Of a stretch of DNA of 56,694 nucleotides, positions 1 to 8,168 are shown piece after piece. The stretch lies in assembly GCA_964502145.1 (NCBI GenBank), contig CAZCVI010000043.1, positions 1-56,694 of the forward strand, read 5' to 3'. The stretch comes from CAZCVI01 sp964502145 (lineage in GTDB: Bacteria; Acidobacteriota; Aminicenantia; UBA2199). Both the position numbers and the translations under genes were made by a program. The stretch's first letter is position 1. Every line of letters begins with the position of its first letter. Under the pieces are notes generated by a model. That model was given only the letters and a program-made list of their open reading frames with translations. It did no database searches and had not been told where the DNA came from.

Positions 1-245
1 TATCATATTTGAAATATCGTGAAAATGAATTTACACAAAATATTATACACTCCCACTTTTGCCTTCTTTTATGACGCGTTATTGAATCTTGGAGGGGCAC
101 CACCTCACAAATTCCTTCCCCGGTAGCTTTCTACAAATTCCATTTGACTATTACCCTTTATTATGTTAAATTATACAGTAAGATTGTTTTAAGAAATTTC
201 AATAGAAATACCTCATCATCAAAACAAACCATAACCCAATAAAAA
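1..245. other. upstream gene-free stretch
   Basis: AT-rich sequence before the first gene. I see no complete gene, RNA or clear hairpin. It presumably holds the promoter of the radical SAM gene (an AT-rich box TTATACAG near 170), but no convincing -35/-10 pair was found. Confidence 0.4.
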
Positions 246-1853
246 ATGAAACTACTATTAACTTCTGTTTTTGGCCCTTACGGGGTAGACGATGCCTTTG
301 GTCGCAAAGAAAATATCATGGAAGTCTTGCACAACCAAGTCACACGCGAACAAGGTATCTTTTCCATGCGCTTTAACCAAGAATCCTACGGCCTCTACCT
401 GATCGCAGAGAATCTTTCCATGCCCACCGTGGTTTTGGATTTCCCCTCCCAACGCCGCTTTATCCGGGAGATAAAAAAAGGCTACGATTATATTGGTATT
501 GCCTTTATCATGCCCAATTTTAAAAAAGCTGCGCGTATGGCTCAATTGATCCGCCAGTACGCCCCACACAGTAAAATTATTCTGGGCGGTCACGGCACAG
601 CTATCGAAGATATTGAAAAAAAAATACCCTGCGACTACGTCTGCCATGGCGAAGGCATTCGTTTTTTAAGAGAATTATTCGGCGAGAACCCAGAAGCCCC
701 TATCAAACACCCCATTCGTTACTCCTCGTTCAACCGGTTCATTCTCGGCGCCCCAGTTTCGAACAAAATCGTGCCCGAAGGAGCCATCATGCCCGGAGTC
801 GGGTGTCCCAATGGCTGTCGTTTTTGCGCCACCAGCCATTTCTTCGAGAAAAAATATATCCCCTTCATTCACTCTGGAGAAGAATTCTTTAACCTCTGCC
901 GGGAATACGAGGAAAAAATGGGCATCACGGATTTTTTTGTGCTGGATGAAAACTTTTTTAAATCAGAACAACGCTCCAGAGAACTACTAGCACTGATGGA
1001 AGCTCACGGCAAGCCGTATTCCTTCAGTACCTTCTCCTCGGCAGAAACTATCATGAATGTCGGAGCCGATTTTGTCCAGCGAATTGGCATTGATTTTTTG
1101 TGGATCGGAGTGGAATCCTGCAAAGAGATTTATGAGAAAAACCGGGGCATTGATTTTCATAAACTGGTCAAAGATTTACGCGACCGCGGTATATCCGTGC
1201 TCACTTCCGGGATTCTTTTCCTGGAACATCATGACAAACAGTCTATTCAGGATGATATCAATTTCCTCGTCAGTTTAAAGTCCGATTTTGTGCAATTCGC
1301 CCAACTGTGCCCGGTTCCTGATACTGCCGTGTTCCAAGAATACAGCCGGGAGAACAAGTTATTGCCTGAATTTCCTTACGAAGATTGGCACGGCCAGTAC
1401 AAAATATACTATACGCATCCCCATTTCACCCCGGACGAATCGGAGCACTATTTAATAAATGCCTTTAAAAAAGATTTTACAGAAAATGGCCCTTCCATTC
1501 TGCGCATGGCAGATACTTATCTACGCGGGGCGATCTCGACTTCTGAAACAGTCATGAACCAAGCCGATGAATTCATGAAACTACGACATAAACAACGGCT
1601 GAAGAATGCCATGGATTTTTACAGCCTGATTTCCGTCTTAAAAACACACGCCCCGAACCCGAAAGCCAAAGTTTATGCCCAAGATGTCAAGCAACGGTAT
1701 AAAGCATATATGGGCAGACGCACATTAAAGGCCAGCTTCTTGTCAGCGGTGATGCAAATCACGATCCTGAAAGAAAAAATCAGGAGCAAACTGGTCAAAA
1801 ATAATATGCGCCAACCCAAAACTCTTTATACGCGCTATCGCATCGAAGAGTAA
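246..1853 (+). CDS. B12-binding-type radical SAM protein
   Basis: A 535-aa cytoplasmic enzyme. Residues about 60-145 look like a cobalamin-binding Rossmann domain (YIGIAFIMPNF, then IILGGHGT). The usual DxHxxG base-off motif is not visible, so cobalamin may be bound differently or not at all. The radical SAM core follows with the cluster motif CxxxCxxC at Cys187, Cys191 and Cys194 (GCPNGCRFCATS), which in this superfamily ligates a [4Fe-4S] cluster that cleaves S-adenosylmethionine. Residues about 225-370 continue the TIM-barrel half (DFFVLDENFF, IGVESCKE). Members of this class methylate or rearrange unactivated carbons in many substrates; nothing in the sequence or neighbours fixes the substrate here. 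The start ATG has no strong Shine-Dalgarno site. The next gene is convergent and ends 11 bp away. Family call is sure; function is unknown. Confidence 0.88.
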   Translation: MKLLLTSVFGPYGVDDAFGRKENIMEVLHNQVTREQGIFSMRFNQESYGLYLIAENLSMPTVVLDFPSQRRFIREIKKGYDYIGIAFIMPNFKKAARMAQLIRQYAPHSKIILGGHGTAIEDIEKKIPCDYVCHGEGIRFLRELFGENPEAPIKHPIRYSSFNRFILGAPVSNKIVPEGAIMPGVGCPNGCRFCATSHFFEKKYIPFIHSGEEFFNLCREYEEKMGITDFFVLDENFFKSEQRSRELLALMEAHGKPYSFSTFSSAETIMNVGADFVQRIGIDFLWIGVESCKEIYEKNRGIDFHKLVKDLRDRGISVLTSGILFLEHHDKQSIQDDINFLVSLKSDFVQFAQLCPVPDTAVFQEYSRENKLLPEFPYEDWHGQYKIYYTHPHFTPDESEHYLINAFKKDFTENGPSILRMADTYLRGAISTSETVMNQADEFMKLRHKQRLKNAMDFYSLISVLKTHAPNPKAKVYAQDVKQRYKAYMGRRTLKASFLSAVMQITILKEKIRSKLVKNNMRQPKTLYTRYRIEE

Positions 1854-1864
1854 GGCGTATCCCT

Positions 1865-3517
1865 TTATTCTTCAGTTTTTACGCCTTCTTCGAGTATTTT
1901 ATCTTCTGGCGCATTCTGATGCGTGGATTGATACCACTCTGTAAAGATTTGATCGAAATATTTGGGGTCTTGCAGCATCTCTTTGGTGACCTTAAACGTT
2001 CCCGTGATATTCATATAATTAAGGGATGAAGCGCCTTTCAGTAATACTTTTAAGGCGTCGGAAACTTGCATCTGGTTTTCCCGCGCATATTCTTCCACGT
2101 AGTGTTCAACCTCGGCGTCCATTTGCAGAAGGATGCCGAATTCTTTTTTAAAGCTCTCGGCAAAATTGAGGAAGGGAGATAATTTAAGCATCTCCAACAA
2201 TTCATCCTGCGGGGTTCGGCACAGTTTGTCAGTCACTTGTAACGCTTTGAACACAGAACCGGGCATTTCGAACTGAAAATCGGTAAAAATACTTTCCCAG
2301 ACACTGACCAGGGCACGGGCACCTGTTTTATGATTCTCGGATAATTCTGCCACGTATTCAATCGCTTCATCTGTAATGGAAAGATCAATGCCAAACGCTT
2401 TAAATTCCAATTCGTATTGGTGAATAATCGAATCTTCGGTATCTCTCATAATACGCACCAGGTCATTTTTTGAGAGCAAGTTCACATGACTGCGAATTGG
2501 AATACGTCCCACCAGTTCTGGTAGCAGTCCGAACCGGATATAATCATCTGCATCCGCTTCTTTATAGTAGTTCCACAGCGTCCTTTTTTTCTCGCCGTTT
2601 TCGCTGGCACCGAACCCTACCACCATAAAACTGCCATCTTCGCGGATGCGTCCGTCTTTATGTTTCAAGCGTTCTTTGACAATACTTTCCAGATCATTGT
2701 GGGGTCTTTGAAAAGAACCACCCACAATGAACAGAATCTTTTCGGTGCTGATCATATTATCTTGTTTCTTGGCATTCCGCCCACCTTGCTGACGCATCGC
2801 TTCTTTGAAATGAGCCACCGGGGAGTAGGGGTTATCCGTGGACACGTATTTTCGTTCCACCAGTTTTAAAACGGCTCTTTGAAACCCTTCCCGCGAGATA
2901 TCATGGCCCATCATGTTCCTGTCTTTGGCTTTTTTATCGATTTCGTCGATAAAAATAATGCCGCCATAACGATTAACGAAATCCGCTTTTTCTTGGCGGC
3001 CACTACCGGGAGCCATATCGATTAACTCGCGAATCATATCATCCGCACTTTTCCCTACATAACCTGCTTCCGTATAATCCGTTGCATCGACGATCAGTGT
3101 CGGGACTTCCAGTAGGTCGCCCAGAACTTCCACGCAATAGGTTTTCCCACTGCCCGAAGGGCCCGCGATGATGGTATTCTTTTTGCGAAACCGTTTCACC
3201 TTGCTTTTTTCACCCCCCGATTCAATGTGGCGCAAAATAGCAAAATGAAAGGCTGCTGCAATAGCCAATCGTTTCTTGTATTTCTCTTGGCCAATCACGA
3301 ATTTATCCAGGTGTTCCATGATTTGGCGGGGCGTGTAGATCGGAGTTTTCCATTCTTCAACCTGGGTTTTAGGGCCCAGGTGGCGGGTCAGTTCTTCTTC
3401 AAACACCTCTTCTGACAATTTACGTGCATCCAGATACGCTTTGATTGCCAGCGCTTCATCGCACTCATATTGCTTGATTATGCGGTCTATCTCTTCTCTT
3501 GGTATTGATACTTTCAT
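1865..3517 (-). CDS. ClpX-like AAA+ ATPase lacking the zinc-binding domain
   Basis: A 550-aa AAA+ protein. Residues 70-90 (DKFVIGQEKYKKRLAIAAAF) match the start of the ClpX ATPase module. Walker A is GPSGSGKT at 119-126, the pore loop GYVG lies at about 152-155, Walker B is GGIIFIDEID at about 186-195, and sensor 2 is GARAL. The segment LLPELVGRIPI matches the ClpX signature before the small domain. The N-terminal C4 zinc finger of true ClpX is absent; a 60-residue helical segment replaces it. The C-terminus is about 100 residues longer than ClpX, and I see no IGF-type ClpP-docking loop. It is therefore probably not the housekeeping ClpX partner of ClpP but a stand-alone unfoldase or remodeller. 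The ATG is preceded by GAAGGA at good spacing. No clpP is in the window. Confidence 0.85.
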   Translation of the reverse strand: MKVSIPREEIDRIIKQYECDEALAIKAYLDARKLSEEVFEEELTRHLGPKTQVEEWKTPIYTPRQIMEHLDKFVIGQEKYKKRLAIAAAFHFAILRHIESGGEKSKVKRFRKKNTIIAGPSGSGKTYCVEVLGDLLEVPTLIVDATDYTEAGYVGKSADDMIRELIDMAPGSGRQEKADFVNRYGGIIFIDEIDKKAKDRNMMGHDISREGFQRAVLKLVERKYVSTDNPYSPVAHFKEAMRQQGGRNAKKQDNMISTEKILFIVGGSFQRPHNDLESIVKERLKHKDGRIREDGSFMVVGFGASENGEKKRTLWNYYKEADADDYIRFGLLPELVGRIPIRSHVNLLSKNDLVRIMRDTEDSIIHQYELEFKAFGIDLSITDEAIEYVAELSENHKTGARALVSVWESIFTDFQFEMPGSVFKALQVTDKLCRTPQDELLEMLKLSPFLNFAESFKKEFGILLQMDAEVEHYVEEYARENQMQVSDALKVLLKGASSLNYMNITGTFKVTKEMLQDPKYFDQIFTEWYQSTHQNAPEDKILEEGVKTEE

Positions 3518-4043
3518 TTTATTTTCCTTCTTTACAAATTACCCAAATTTCAATTGTTATTTTATTTATATTCCAGTGATTTCCTTAGACTGTATATTGT
3601 ATAGAAACAATCAAAGAATTTCAACCCCTCATGCATTTTTTCTTAAAATAAAAACTGGACTATCTGGACTGACTGGACATTCTGGACAGCCTGGACGTCA
3701 CAAAATCGTTGATTTTTCCACTTGTCCAGTCAGTCCAGCTCGTCCAGTTCGTCCAGATAGTCCAGTCAGTCCAGAGTTGACCCATCACCTTCAATACACA
3801 TCTGTATAATTATTACTCTCTACCCTAAGTCCGCGCGCATTCCTGCTGATGCGTGAGCCATCATTTGTCTTACGCCATAGATTAATTATAATTTTCGCAT
3901 GCCATACCATAATCTACCCAATATCGGCATTATAAAGCATTATCAAGCAATTAATTCTCCTTGCTGGCACCTGCAACCGCCGCAAAACCCGCTATTTACA
4001 AGCGAATTCAGCCATATGGAACGTAAATTGCTTTAAATCTATT
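3518..4043. other. gene-free stretch with a palindromic repeat
   Basis: A 526-bp gap between divergent genes, ClpX-like (minus) and PilZ (plus). It contains the composite nonamer palindrome at about 3650-3780, annotated separately. Small ORFs in it encode only low-complexity Gly/Ser/Pro peptides from the repeat. From 3800 to 4043 I see AT-rich sequence with no clear promoter or RNA. Confidence 0.6.
3650..3780. repeat. composite palindrome, TGGACNNNC type
   Basis: The left arm has five tandem 9-bp units (ctggactgactggacattct and on), the right arm about seven units in the complementary sense (gtccagtcagtccagctcg). The two arms can pair into a long imperfect hairpin. The centre (gtcacaaaatcgttgattttt) matches the centres of the copies at 19.9, 33.3 and 53.1 kb. 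It sits upstream of both flanking genes rather than at a gene end. Confidence 0.85.
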
Positions 4044-4406
4044 ATGGAAAACGAAAAGAGAAAAGAAAAACGAATAGATAAAAACCTGTTGGTTTATGCA
4101 GATGATGGGGACATTGATTTGTTGGGCGTTAGTTCCAATATCTCCAAGCATGGTATTTTTATAGAATCGCCCAATCCCGCGACAGTAAGTGATGAGATAT
4201 CTCTTGTGATTGCCGTGAATAATGAATTGTATAAATTGAAAGGAGAGATTCTATGGATAAAAGGTCCAGGGGATAGTCAAAAGATTCATCTTCCCACCGG
4301 TTTGGCCATTCGCATCACTGAAGCCCCCGCTGAATACATCAATTATGTCGAGTATCTCAAACACACTGTTCTACCCCCGCAAAATCATTTCAACCATTCA
4401 TCGTAG
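4044..4406 (+). CDS. PilZ domain protein
   Basis: A 120-aa single-domain protein. It begins with a basic patch (KRKEKRIDKNL) that stands in place of the PilZ RxxxR switch, followed by a strand and NISKHGIFI, which matches the second PilZ motif (D/NxSxxG). Residues 55-100 form the remaining beta strands (EILWIKGPGD). PilZ domains bind cyclic di-GMP and regulate motility, exopolysaccharide or secretion. The second motif supports this, but the first arginine motif is only approximately conserved, so ligand binding is not certain. No Shine-Dalgarno site is evident before the ATG. No c-di-GMP synthase or phosphodiesterase is in the window. Confidence 0.7.
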   Translation: MENEKRKEKRIDKNLLVYADDGDIDLLGVSSNISKHGIFIESPNPATVSDEISLVIAVNNELYKLKGEILWIKGPGDSQKIHLPTGLAIRITEAPAEYINYVEYLKHTVLPPQNHFNHSS

Positions 4407-4490
4407 CTGTGGGCTTATCATGGCCCAGTCGAAGGTTGCATTTCTGGATGAATTCCTATGCAAGAATCTTTTTTGAAACCATCAGCAAAA

Positions 4491-4513
4491 CGGTAAGAGG
4501 AAACCTCTTACCG
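4491..4513 (-). terminator. terminator after peptide gene B
   Basis: A perfect 10-bp stem CGGTAAGAGG / CCTCTTACCG with a 3-nt loop, 23 bp downstream of the peptide B stop. Read on the minus strand it is followed by a TTTT run. It is nearly the same hairpin as that after peptide A (6018-6052), so it belongs to the duplicated cassette. Confidence 0.8.
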
Positions 4514-4536
4514 CCTTACTTTAGCGAATAAGAAAG

Positions 4537-4749
4537 TTATTTGCAACAGTTTAAGGTTCCCGTTCCCATGCATACATCTTGACCACATAGTTTTGGAAGC
4601 CCACAACAAACCATTTGCCATTTCCCTGATCCACCACCGCTACCACCATCTGGGTCCGGTAATTGGTTGGCCAGTGTTGTGATGGTAGCAAAAGCCACCA
4701 CTAAAAACAGAATAACAAGTGATGCAAAAATCAATTTTTGTTTTCTCAT
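4537..4749 (-). CDS. secreted six-cysteine peptide, copy B
   Basis: A 70-aa precursor. It has a basic N-terminus (MRKQK), a hydrophobic signal segment to about residue 27 with likely cleavage after TTLA, then an acidic/Gly-Ser linker (LPDPDGGSGGGSGKW) and a Cys-rich C-terminus with the framework CC-x5-C-x4-C-x7-CC. The mature product would be about 43 residues with six cysteines, suggesting three disulfides in the cell envelope or outside. An upstream in-frame ATG at 4773 exists, but 4749 is preferred: both paralogues share MRKQK and an AGGAGAAAA ribosome site just before it. It lies 41 bp after the propeller gene and ends in a terminator, so it is the last gene of its unit. Position and design resemble NVEALA-type peptides next to six-bladed propellers in Bacteroidetes, but I see no NVEALA motif. 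Function unknown: signal, toxin and propeller ligand are all possible. Confidence 0.78.
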   Translation of the reverse strand: MRKQKLIFASLVILFLVVAFATITTLANQLPDPDGGSGGGSGKWQMVCCGLPKLCGQDVCMGTGTLNCCK

Positions 4750-4790
4750 CTGTATTTTCTCCTTTATTTTCAAGTGAATTTTGATTCTTA

Positions 4791-5975
4791 TTAATGTCGC
4801 CCCTTTGAAAAAATCTGGTTTTTTAATTTATAGCGATGCAGTTTAAGAGGTGTGACGTTTCCTGCTGCATCAAAAGATGAATCTTCCACCAAGTAAATAA
4901 ATCCATGGCGAGCGGCAAAAATTCCAGAGTTTTCAAAAGGTTCTTTTAATCCTATCGCATAGGTTTTACCATTCATATCATGCAAGTTTAAGAATGATGT
5001 GATTCCTAATTTCTTAAATTGGTATAACTCTAGAAAAAATAAGCCATTACCCAAGTGATAGGGGGGGCCAACTCGTACCGCGCTATCCCACCATTTGGCA
5101 TGTGAAGGAGTATAATCTGAAGGAGAGAGAGTGCTGGGGAAAATGACTCTTTCTGGAAAAAAATGGGAAAAAGTGGCGGCATACAGTACCTTCTTGATGT
5201 TTAAATCGTAATCGAACAGAACCACCTTGTATTCTTCTGGATAAGTAAACAAAAATCCCTCTCCTGGTATTTCATCCATTAGCCCTATCTGGAAGCGTGA
5301 AGAAAAGAGACGGAAGCTGAGATTGTTCACTTGATAGGCCTTTTTTAAAAGCTTACCATCAGGGCTTATTTTATGAAGAACTGATGTGTCCTGGCAGGTA
5401 TAGTGGATTAAATTTCCCTCTTTATCTGGGAGAAATCCTTGGGAATAAAATGAAATCTTGAAAGCCCTTTCAAAACGGTAATCCGGTGGGACATATTTAT
5501 TAACACAAAACGAAGGAAGATCTAAGAGGTAGAGAGTTTTATCATTGCCCAGACATCCTTTACCAGAGCCGCTGGAAAGTTCCCCCGGTCCAACCCCGGC
5601 ACCGTTTACAATATAGCGCACGAATTTGGCGTTTGAATCAAACAGAATCACCCTTTTGGCTTTATAATCAGCTATTATATAACCTTTATCTGGTAAGAGC
5701 AGTAATGTTTGGATTGAATATAATTCCACAGACGGGTCTGGGAAAGTGAAAAGGATGACGGTATCGTTTTCAAATACGTCATCCCACTTGGTATAAACCG
5801 TGTGATTGTCCTTAAAAGGAATTTCGCTGGACTTTGAATCTGTAGGGGAGGATGTACATCCTATCGCTGTAAATAAAACACTGGTCATTATGATAGATAA
5901 TATCCAAACTCGTGCTCCAGGAACTTGGAGAAGATTTTTTAAAAAGTACTCATGTTCGCGATAATGTCCAATCAT
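4791..5975 (-). CDS. six-bladed beta-propeller lipoprotein, copy B
   Basis: A 394-aa protein with a long N-terminus, a hydrophobic segment (VWILSIIMTSVLF) and the lipobox TAIGC, so it is probably a lipidated, periplasm- or surface-facing protein. Repeated strand patterns (GYIIADYKAKRVILFDSNAKFVRYI, here split as GYIIADYKAK and VILFDSNAKF; then NKYVPPDYRF) fit the TolB-like/NHL six-bladed propeller class. The pattern PxxxHKISPDGKLLKKAYQVNNLSF is shared with copy A, and overall the two are clearly paralogous. The start follows AGGGAG and lies inside a relic of the redoxin gene's 3' end. It is expressed just ahead of six-Cys peptide B. Its role is inferred from context only: binding, sensing or processing of the peptide. 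Confidence 0.8.
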   Translation of the reverse strand: MIGHYREHEYFLKNLLQVPGARVWILSIIMTSVLFTAIGCTSSPTDSKSSEIPFKDNHTVYTKWDDVFENDTVILFTFPDPSVELYSIQTLLLLPDKGYIIADYKAKRVILFDSNAKFVRYIVNGAGVGPGELSSGSGKGCLGNDKTLYLLDLPSFCVNKYVPPDYRFERAFKISFYSQGFLPDKEGNLIHYTCQDTSVLHKISPDGKLLKKAYQVNNLSFRLFSSRFQIGLMDEIPGEGFLFTYPEEYKVVLFDYDLNIKKVLYAATFSHFFPERVIFPSTLSPSDYTPSHAKWWDSAVRVGPPYHLGNGLFFLELYQFKKLGITSFLNLHDMNGKTYAIGLKEPFENSGIFAARHGFIYLVEDSSFDAAGNVTPLKLHRYKLKNQIFSKGRH

Positions 5976-5995
5976 TGTTTAAACTCCCTGGTATT
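5939..5995 (-). pseudogene. relic of the redoxin gene 3' end
   Basis: Overlapping the start of propeller B, the other frame reads NTREFKQ-stop-LDIIANMSTF-stop. The intact redoxin gene ends NTKEFELWLDIIANMDTF. The match includes the position of the stop codon and the ATG of the following propeller. This shows that the tandem duplication carried the last 20 or so codons of the redoxin gene together with propeller, peptide and terminator. Confidence 0.8.
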
Positions 5996-6017
5996 ATCTC
6001 TCATATTCAAAAACCCT

Positions 6018-6052
6018 CCAAAACGGTAAGAGGATTCCTCTTACCGTTTTGG
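6018..6052 (-). terminator. terminator after peptide gene A
   Basis: A perfect 16-bp stem (arms 6018-6033 and 6037-6052, core AAAACGGTAAGAGG) with a 3-nt loop ATT. It lies 18 bp past the peptide A stop and is followed on the minus strand by AGGGTTTTTG. It separates cassette copy A from copy B, though read-through into copy B is possible because no separate promoter for copy B was seen. Confidence 0.85.
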
Positions 6053-6070
6053 GTTTGGGAATAAAAAAAG

Positions 6071-6280
6071 TCATTTGCAGCAGTTTAAAGTTCCCGTTCC
6101 CCGACAAAAATCTATACCACAGTTTGTGACTCCACAACATACTTCAGCCCATTTGCCTGATCCACCACCGCTACCACCATCTGGATCCGGTAATTGGTTG
6201 GCCAGTGTTGTGATGGTAGCAAAAGCCACCACTAAAAACAGAATAACAAGTGATGCAAAAATCAATTTTTGTTTTCTCAT
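6071..6280 (-). CDS. secreted six-cysteine peptide, copy A
   Basis: A 69-aa paralogue of peptide B. Residues 1-44 (signal segment and Gly-Ser linker) are identical in protein, and over about 125 bp of DNA the two genes differ at one or two bases. Beyond that the sequences diverge sharply, except that the cysteines remain: CC-x4-C-x4-C-x7-CC, with the shared tail GTGTLNCCK. This is the pattern of a fixed export leader with a variable mature part. The start ATG follows CAGGAGAAAACTCAG. The gene lies 49 bp downstream of propeller A. As for copy B, export by Sec and disulfide formation in the envelope are likely; the target is unknown. Confidence 0.8.
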   Translation of the reverse strand: MRKQKLIFASLVILFLVVAFATITTLANQLPDPDGGSGGGSGKWAEVCCGVTNCGIDFCRGTGTLNCCK

Positions 6281-6329
6281 CTGAGTTTTCTCCTGTAATT
6301 ATTTATTTTATACGTATTTTATACGGTCT

Positions 6330-7508
6330 TTATTTACTTTTTGGGAAGATGGAGTTTTTCAACTTATAACGATGGAGTTTTACGGGCGTGGGGTTTCCCG
6401 CCGGGTCAAAAACAGAATCCTCAACCAGATAAATATAACCATTGTGGGCAGCACGGATATAGCTATTATTAAACGGCTCTTCCAATCCCACGGCATATGT
6501 TGTGCCATTGAGATCATGAATATTTATAAATGAAATTAATTCCAATTTTTTAAACTGAAATAACTCTTGGACAAAAAATCCATTACCTAAATAGGATAAT
6601 GGACCTGGTCGCAGGGCGCTGTCCCACCATTTGGCATGCGCTGGAGAATAATCGGCAGGAGAAAGCGTGTTCGGGAAAACAGCCTTCTCTGGAAAAAACC
6701 GGGAATGCGCGGTGGTATAGAGCACTCTCTTAATATTCAAATCATTATTATACCAATACACCTTGTATTCCTCTGGATATGAGAACAAAAAACCCTCCCC
6801 TGGTATTTCAGCCAACTGCCCGATCTGGAAACGAGCGGAAAAAAGGCGGAAATTAAGATTATTTACTTGGAAGGCTTTCTTTAAAATCTTGCCAGTAGGG
6901 CCGATCTTATGCAACACGGAGGGGTCCTGGGTAGTATAGTGAATAAAATTGCCATGGTCATCAAGAATATAATCTTGAGAGTAAAATGTCAGGATAAACA
7001 CTTTTTCAAAATGGTAATCCGGTGCGATGTATTTATTGATACGGCCAGTGAAAAAATCAAAGAGATAAAGATTTTTGTCCCCCCCCAGAACTCCTCGTCC
7101 AGTGCCTCTGGTAAGTTCTCCAGGGCCAACCCCGACTCCTCCGATATAGCGTATAAAACGTCCTTTAGCATCTGTTTGAATTGTTTTTTTTGCCTTCAAG
7201 TCAGCAATGATATAACCACCATCTGGAACAAGCCATAACCAATTGATTGAATATACTTCAACTGACGGGTCCGGGAAGCTGAAAGGAATGACGGTATCGT
7301 TTTCAAATACGTCATCCCACTTGGTATAAACCACGTGATTGTCTTTAAAAGAGATTTCGCCTGACTTGGAATCAGTATGGGATGATTTACATCCTATCAC
7401 GGTAAAGAAAATACAGGCCAGCAGTGTGGATACTATCCAAACGCCTGTTCGTGATGTTCGGGGAAGATTTTTTAAAAGGTATCCATATTCGCGATGATGT
7501 CCAACCAT
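6330..7508 (-). CDS. six-bladed beta-propeller lipoprotein, copy A
   Basis: A 392-aa paralogue of the 4791-5975 gene. It has a hydrophobic segment (GVWIVSTLLACIFF) and the lipobox TVIGC, then about six repeating beta-rich units (GGYIIADLKAKKTIQTDAKG; NKYIAPDYHF; YIYLVEDSVFD). It starts at an ATG with a good AAGGAG site and overlaps the end of the redoxin gene by 37 bp, so the two are probably translationally coupled. Propellers of this class are generally binding scaffolds rather than enzymes. Order in the operon is redoxin, propeller A, peptide A. Confidence 0.8.
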   Translation of the reverse strand: MVGHHREYGYLLKNLPRTSRTGVWIVSTLLACIFFTVIGCKSSHTDSKSGEISFKDNHVVYTKWDDVFENDTVIPFSFPDPSVEVYSINWLWLVPDGGYIIADLKAKKTIQTDAKGRFIRYIGGVGVGPGELTRGTGRGVLGGDKNLYLFDFFTGRINKYIAPDYHFEKVFILTFYSQDYILDDHGNFIHYTTQDPSVLHKIGPTGKILKKAFQVNNLNFRLFSARFQIGQLAEIPGEGFLFSYPEEYKVYWYNNDLNIKRVLYTTAHSRFFPEKAVFPNTLSPADYSPAHAKWWDSALRPGPLSYLGNGFFVQELFQFKKLELISFINIHDLNGTTYAVGLEEPFNNSYIRAAHNGYIYLVEDSVFDPAGNPTPVKLHRYKLKNSIFPKSK

Positions 7509-8107
7509 AGTTCAAACTCCTTGGTATTCTGGTAAGCAGGTTTACAGGTATCCAATACCTGATATTGATGTGAGGTAAATATATAGAACGGAGTATCTAA
7601 AAACCGCTCTCTGTCCAAGCCAAATGTCCGATATAATTCTTCCACCGGGATAATTTTGCAGGGGAAAAAAATTTCACCCCCCACATCAAGCCCAATGAGA
7701 TACGACTCCTCACCTTTACTTGTGATTCCAATGATGCCAAGAACCCGGATGTTCTTTATTTCAAATTTTTCCTTGTACTGCTTCAAGAGAGCCAATTGGT
7801 CCCGCAAACAGTTTCCGCAGGTGGTGAAATCGAAGATGATGAACAAATAATTTTGCACAAATTCCATCGGATACTTCTTCTGGAACTGGAAATTACCTGC
7901 ACTCAGATCAACCGGGAATTTCTTAAAAAGAAACTGCTGTTCCAGATGTTCTTCGAAGATAGTTGAAGCGGATTTTTTGGGGATTTCTTTTTGGGTGGTA
8001 AAGAGTGACCTGAGTTTGCCATTTTGAATAATCAACAAGACAATGAAGAGGAGGAATACTACAATCACAACGTATTGAAATTTTTGGATAGTTCTACTCT
8101 CGATCAT
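7472..8107 (-). CDS. membrane-anchored thioredoxin-like protein (TlpA/AhpC-like)
   Basis: A 211-aa protein with one N-terminal membrane helix (residues about 12-28, VVIVVFLLFIVLLII) that would place the rest outside the cytoplasmic membrane. The thioredoxin-like fold is indicated by a strand (YLFIIFDF) leading into the redox motif TTCGNCLRDQ (a CxxC pair) and by the later cis-proline region DTPFYIF. Families of this kind reduce or form disulfides in exported proteins. As first gene of the cassette, followed by genes for six-Cys peptides, it plausibly handles their disulfides; that is inference from neighbourhood. The ATG is preceded by GAAGG at 6 nt and overlaps a short leader ORF. Confidence 0.78.
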   Translation of the reverse strand: MIESRTIQKFQYVVIVVFLLFIVLLIIQNGKLRSLFTTQKEIPKKSASTIFEEHLEQQFLFKKFPVDLSAGNFQFQKKYPMEFVQNYLFIIFDFTTCGNCLRDQLALLKQYKEKFEIKNIRVLGIIGITSKGEESYLIGLDVGGEIFFPCKIIPVEELYRTFGLDRERFLDTPFYIFTSHQYQVLDTCKPAYQNTKEFELWLDIIANMDTF

Positions 8108-8138
8108 TACACGCCTTCTGAAGGCTCATTTCATCCAT
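8094..8138 (-). CDS. possible 14-codon leader ORF before the redoxin
   Basis: ATG at 8138 follows a strong GAGGAGG by 10 nt and encodes MDEMSLQKACNDRE, ending in TAG at 8094-8096. It overlaps the redoxin start (8107) in another frame. The strongest ribosome site of the operon thus serves the short ORF and not the redoxin. This could set up translational coupling, or be chance. Confidence 0.35.
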   Translation of the reverse strand: MDEMSLQKACNDRE

Positions 8139-8168
8139 ATTGTAAAAACCTCCTCTATTTAAGAAGCG

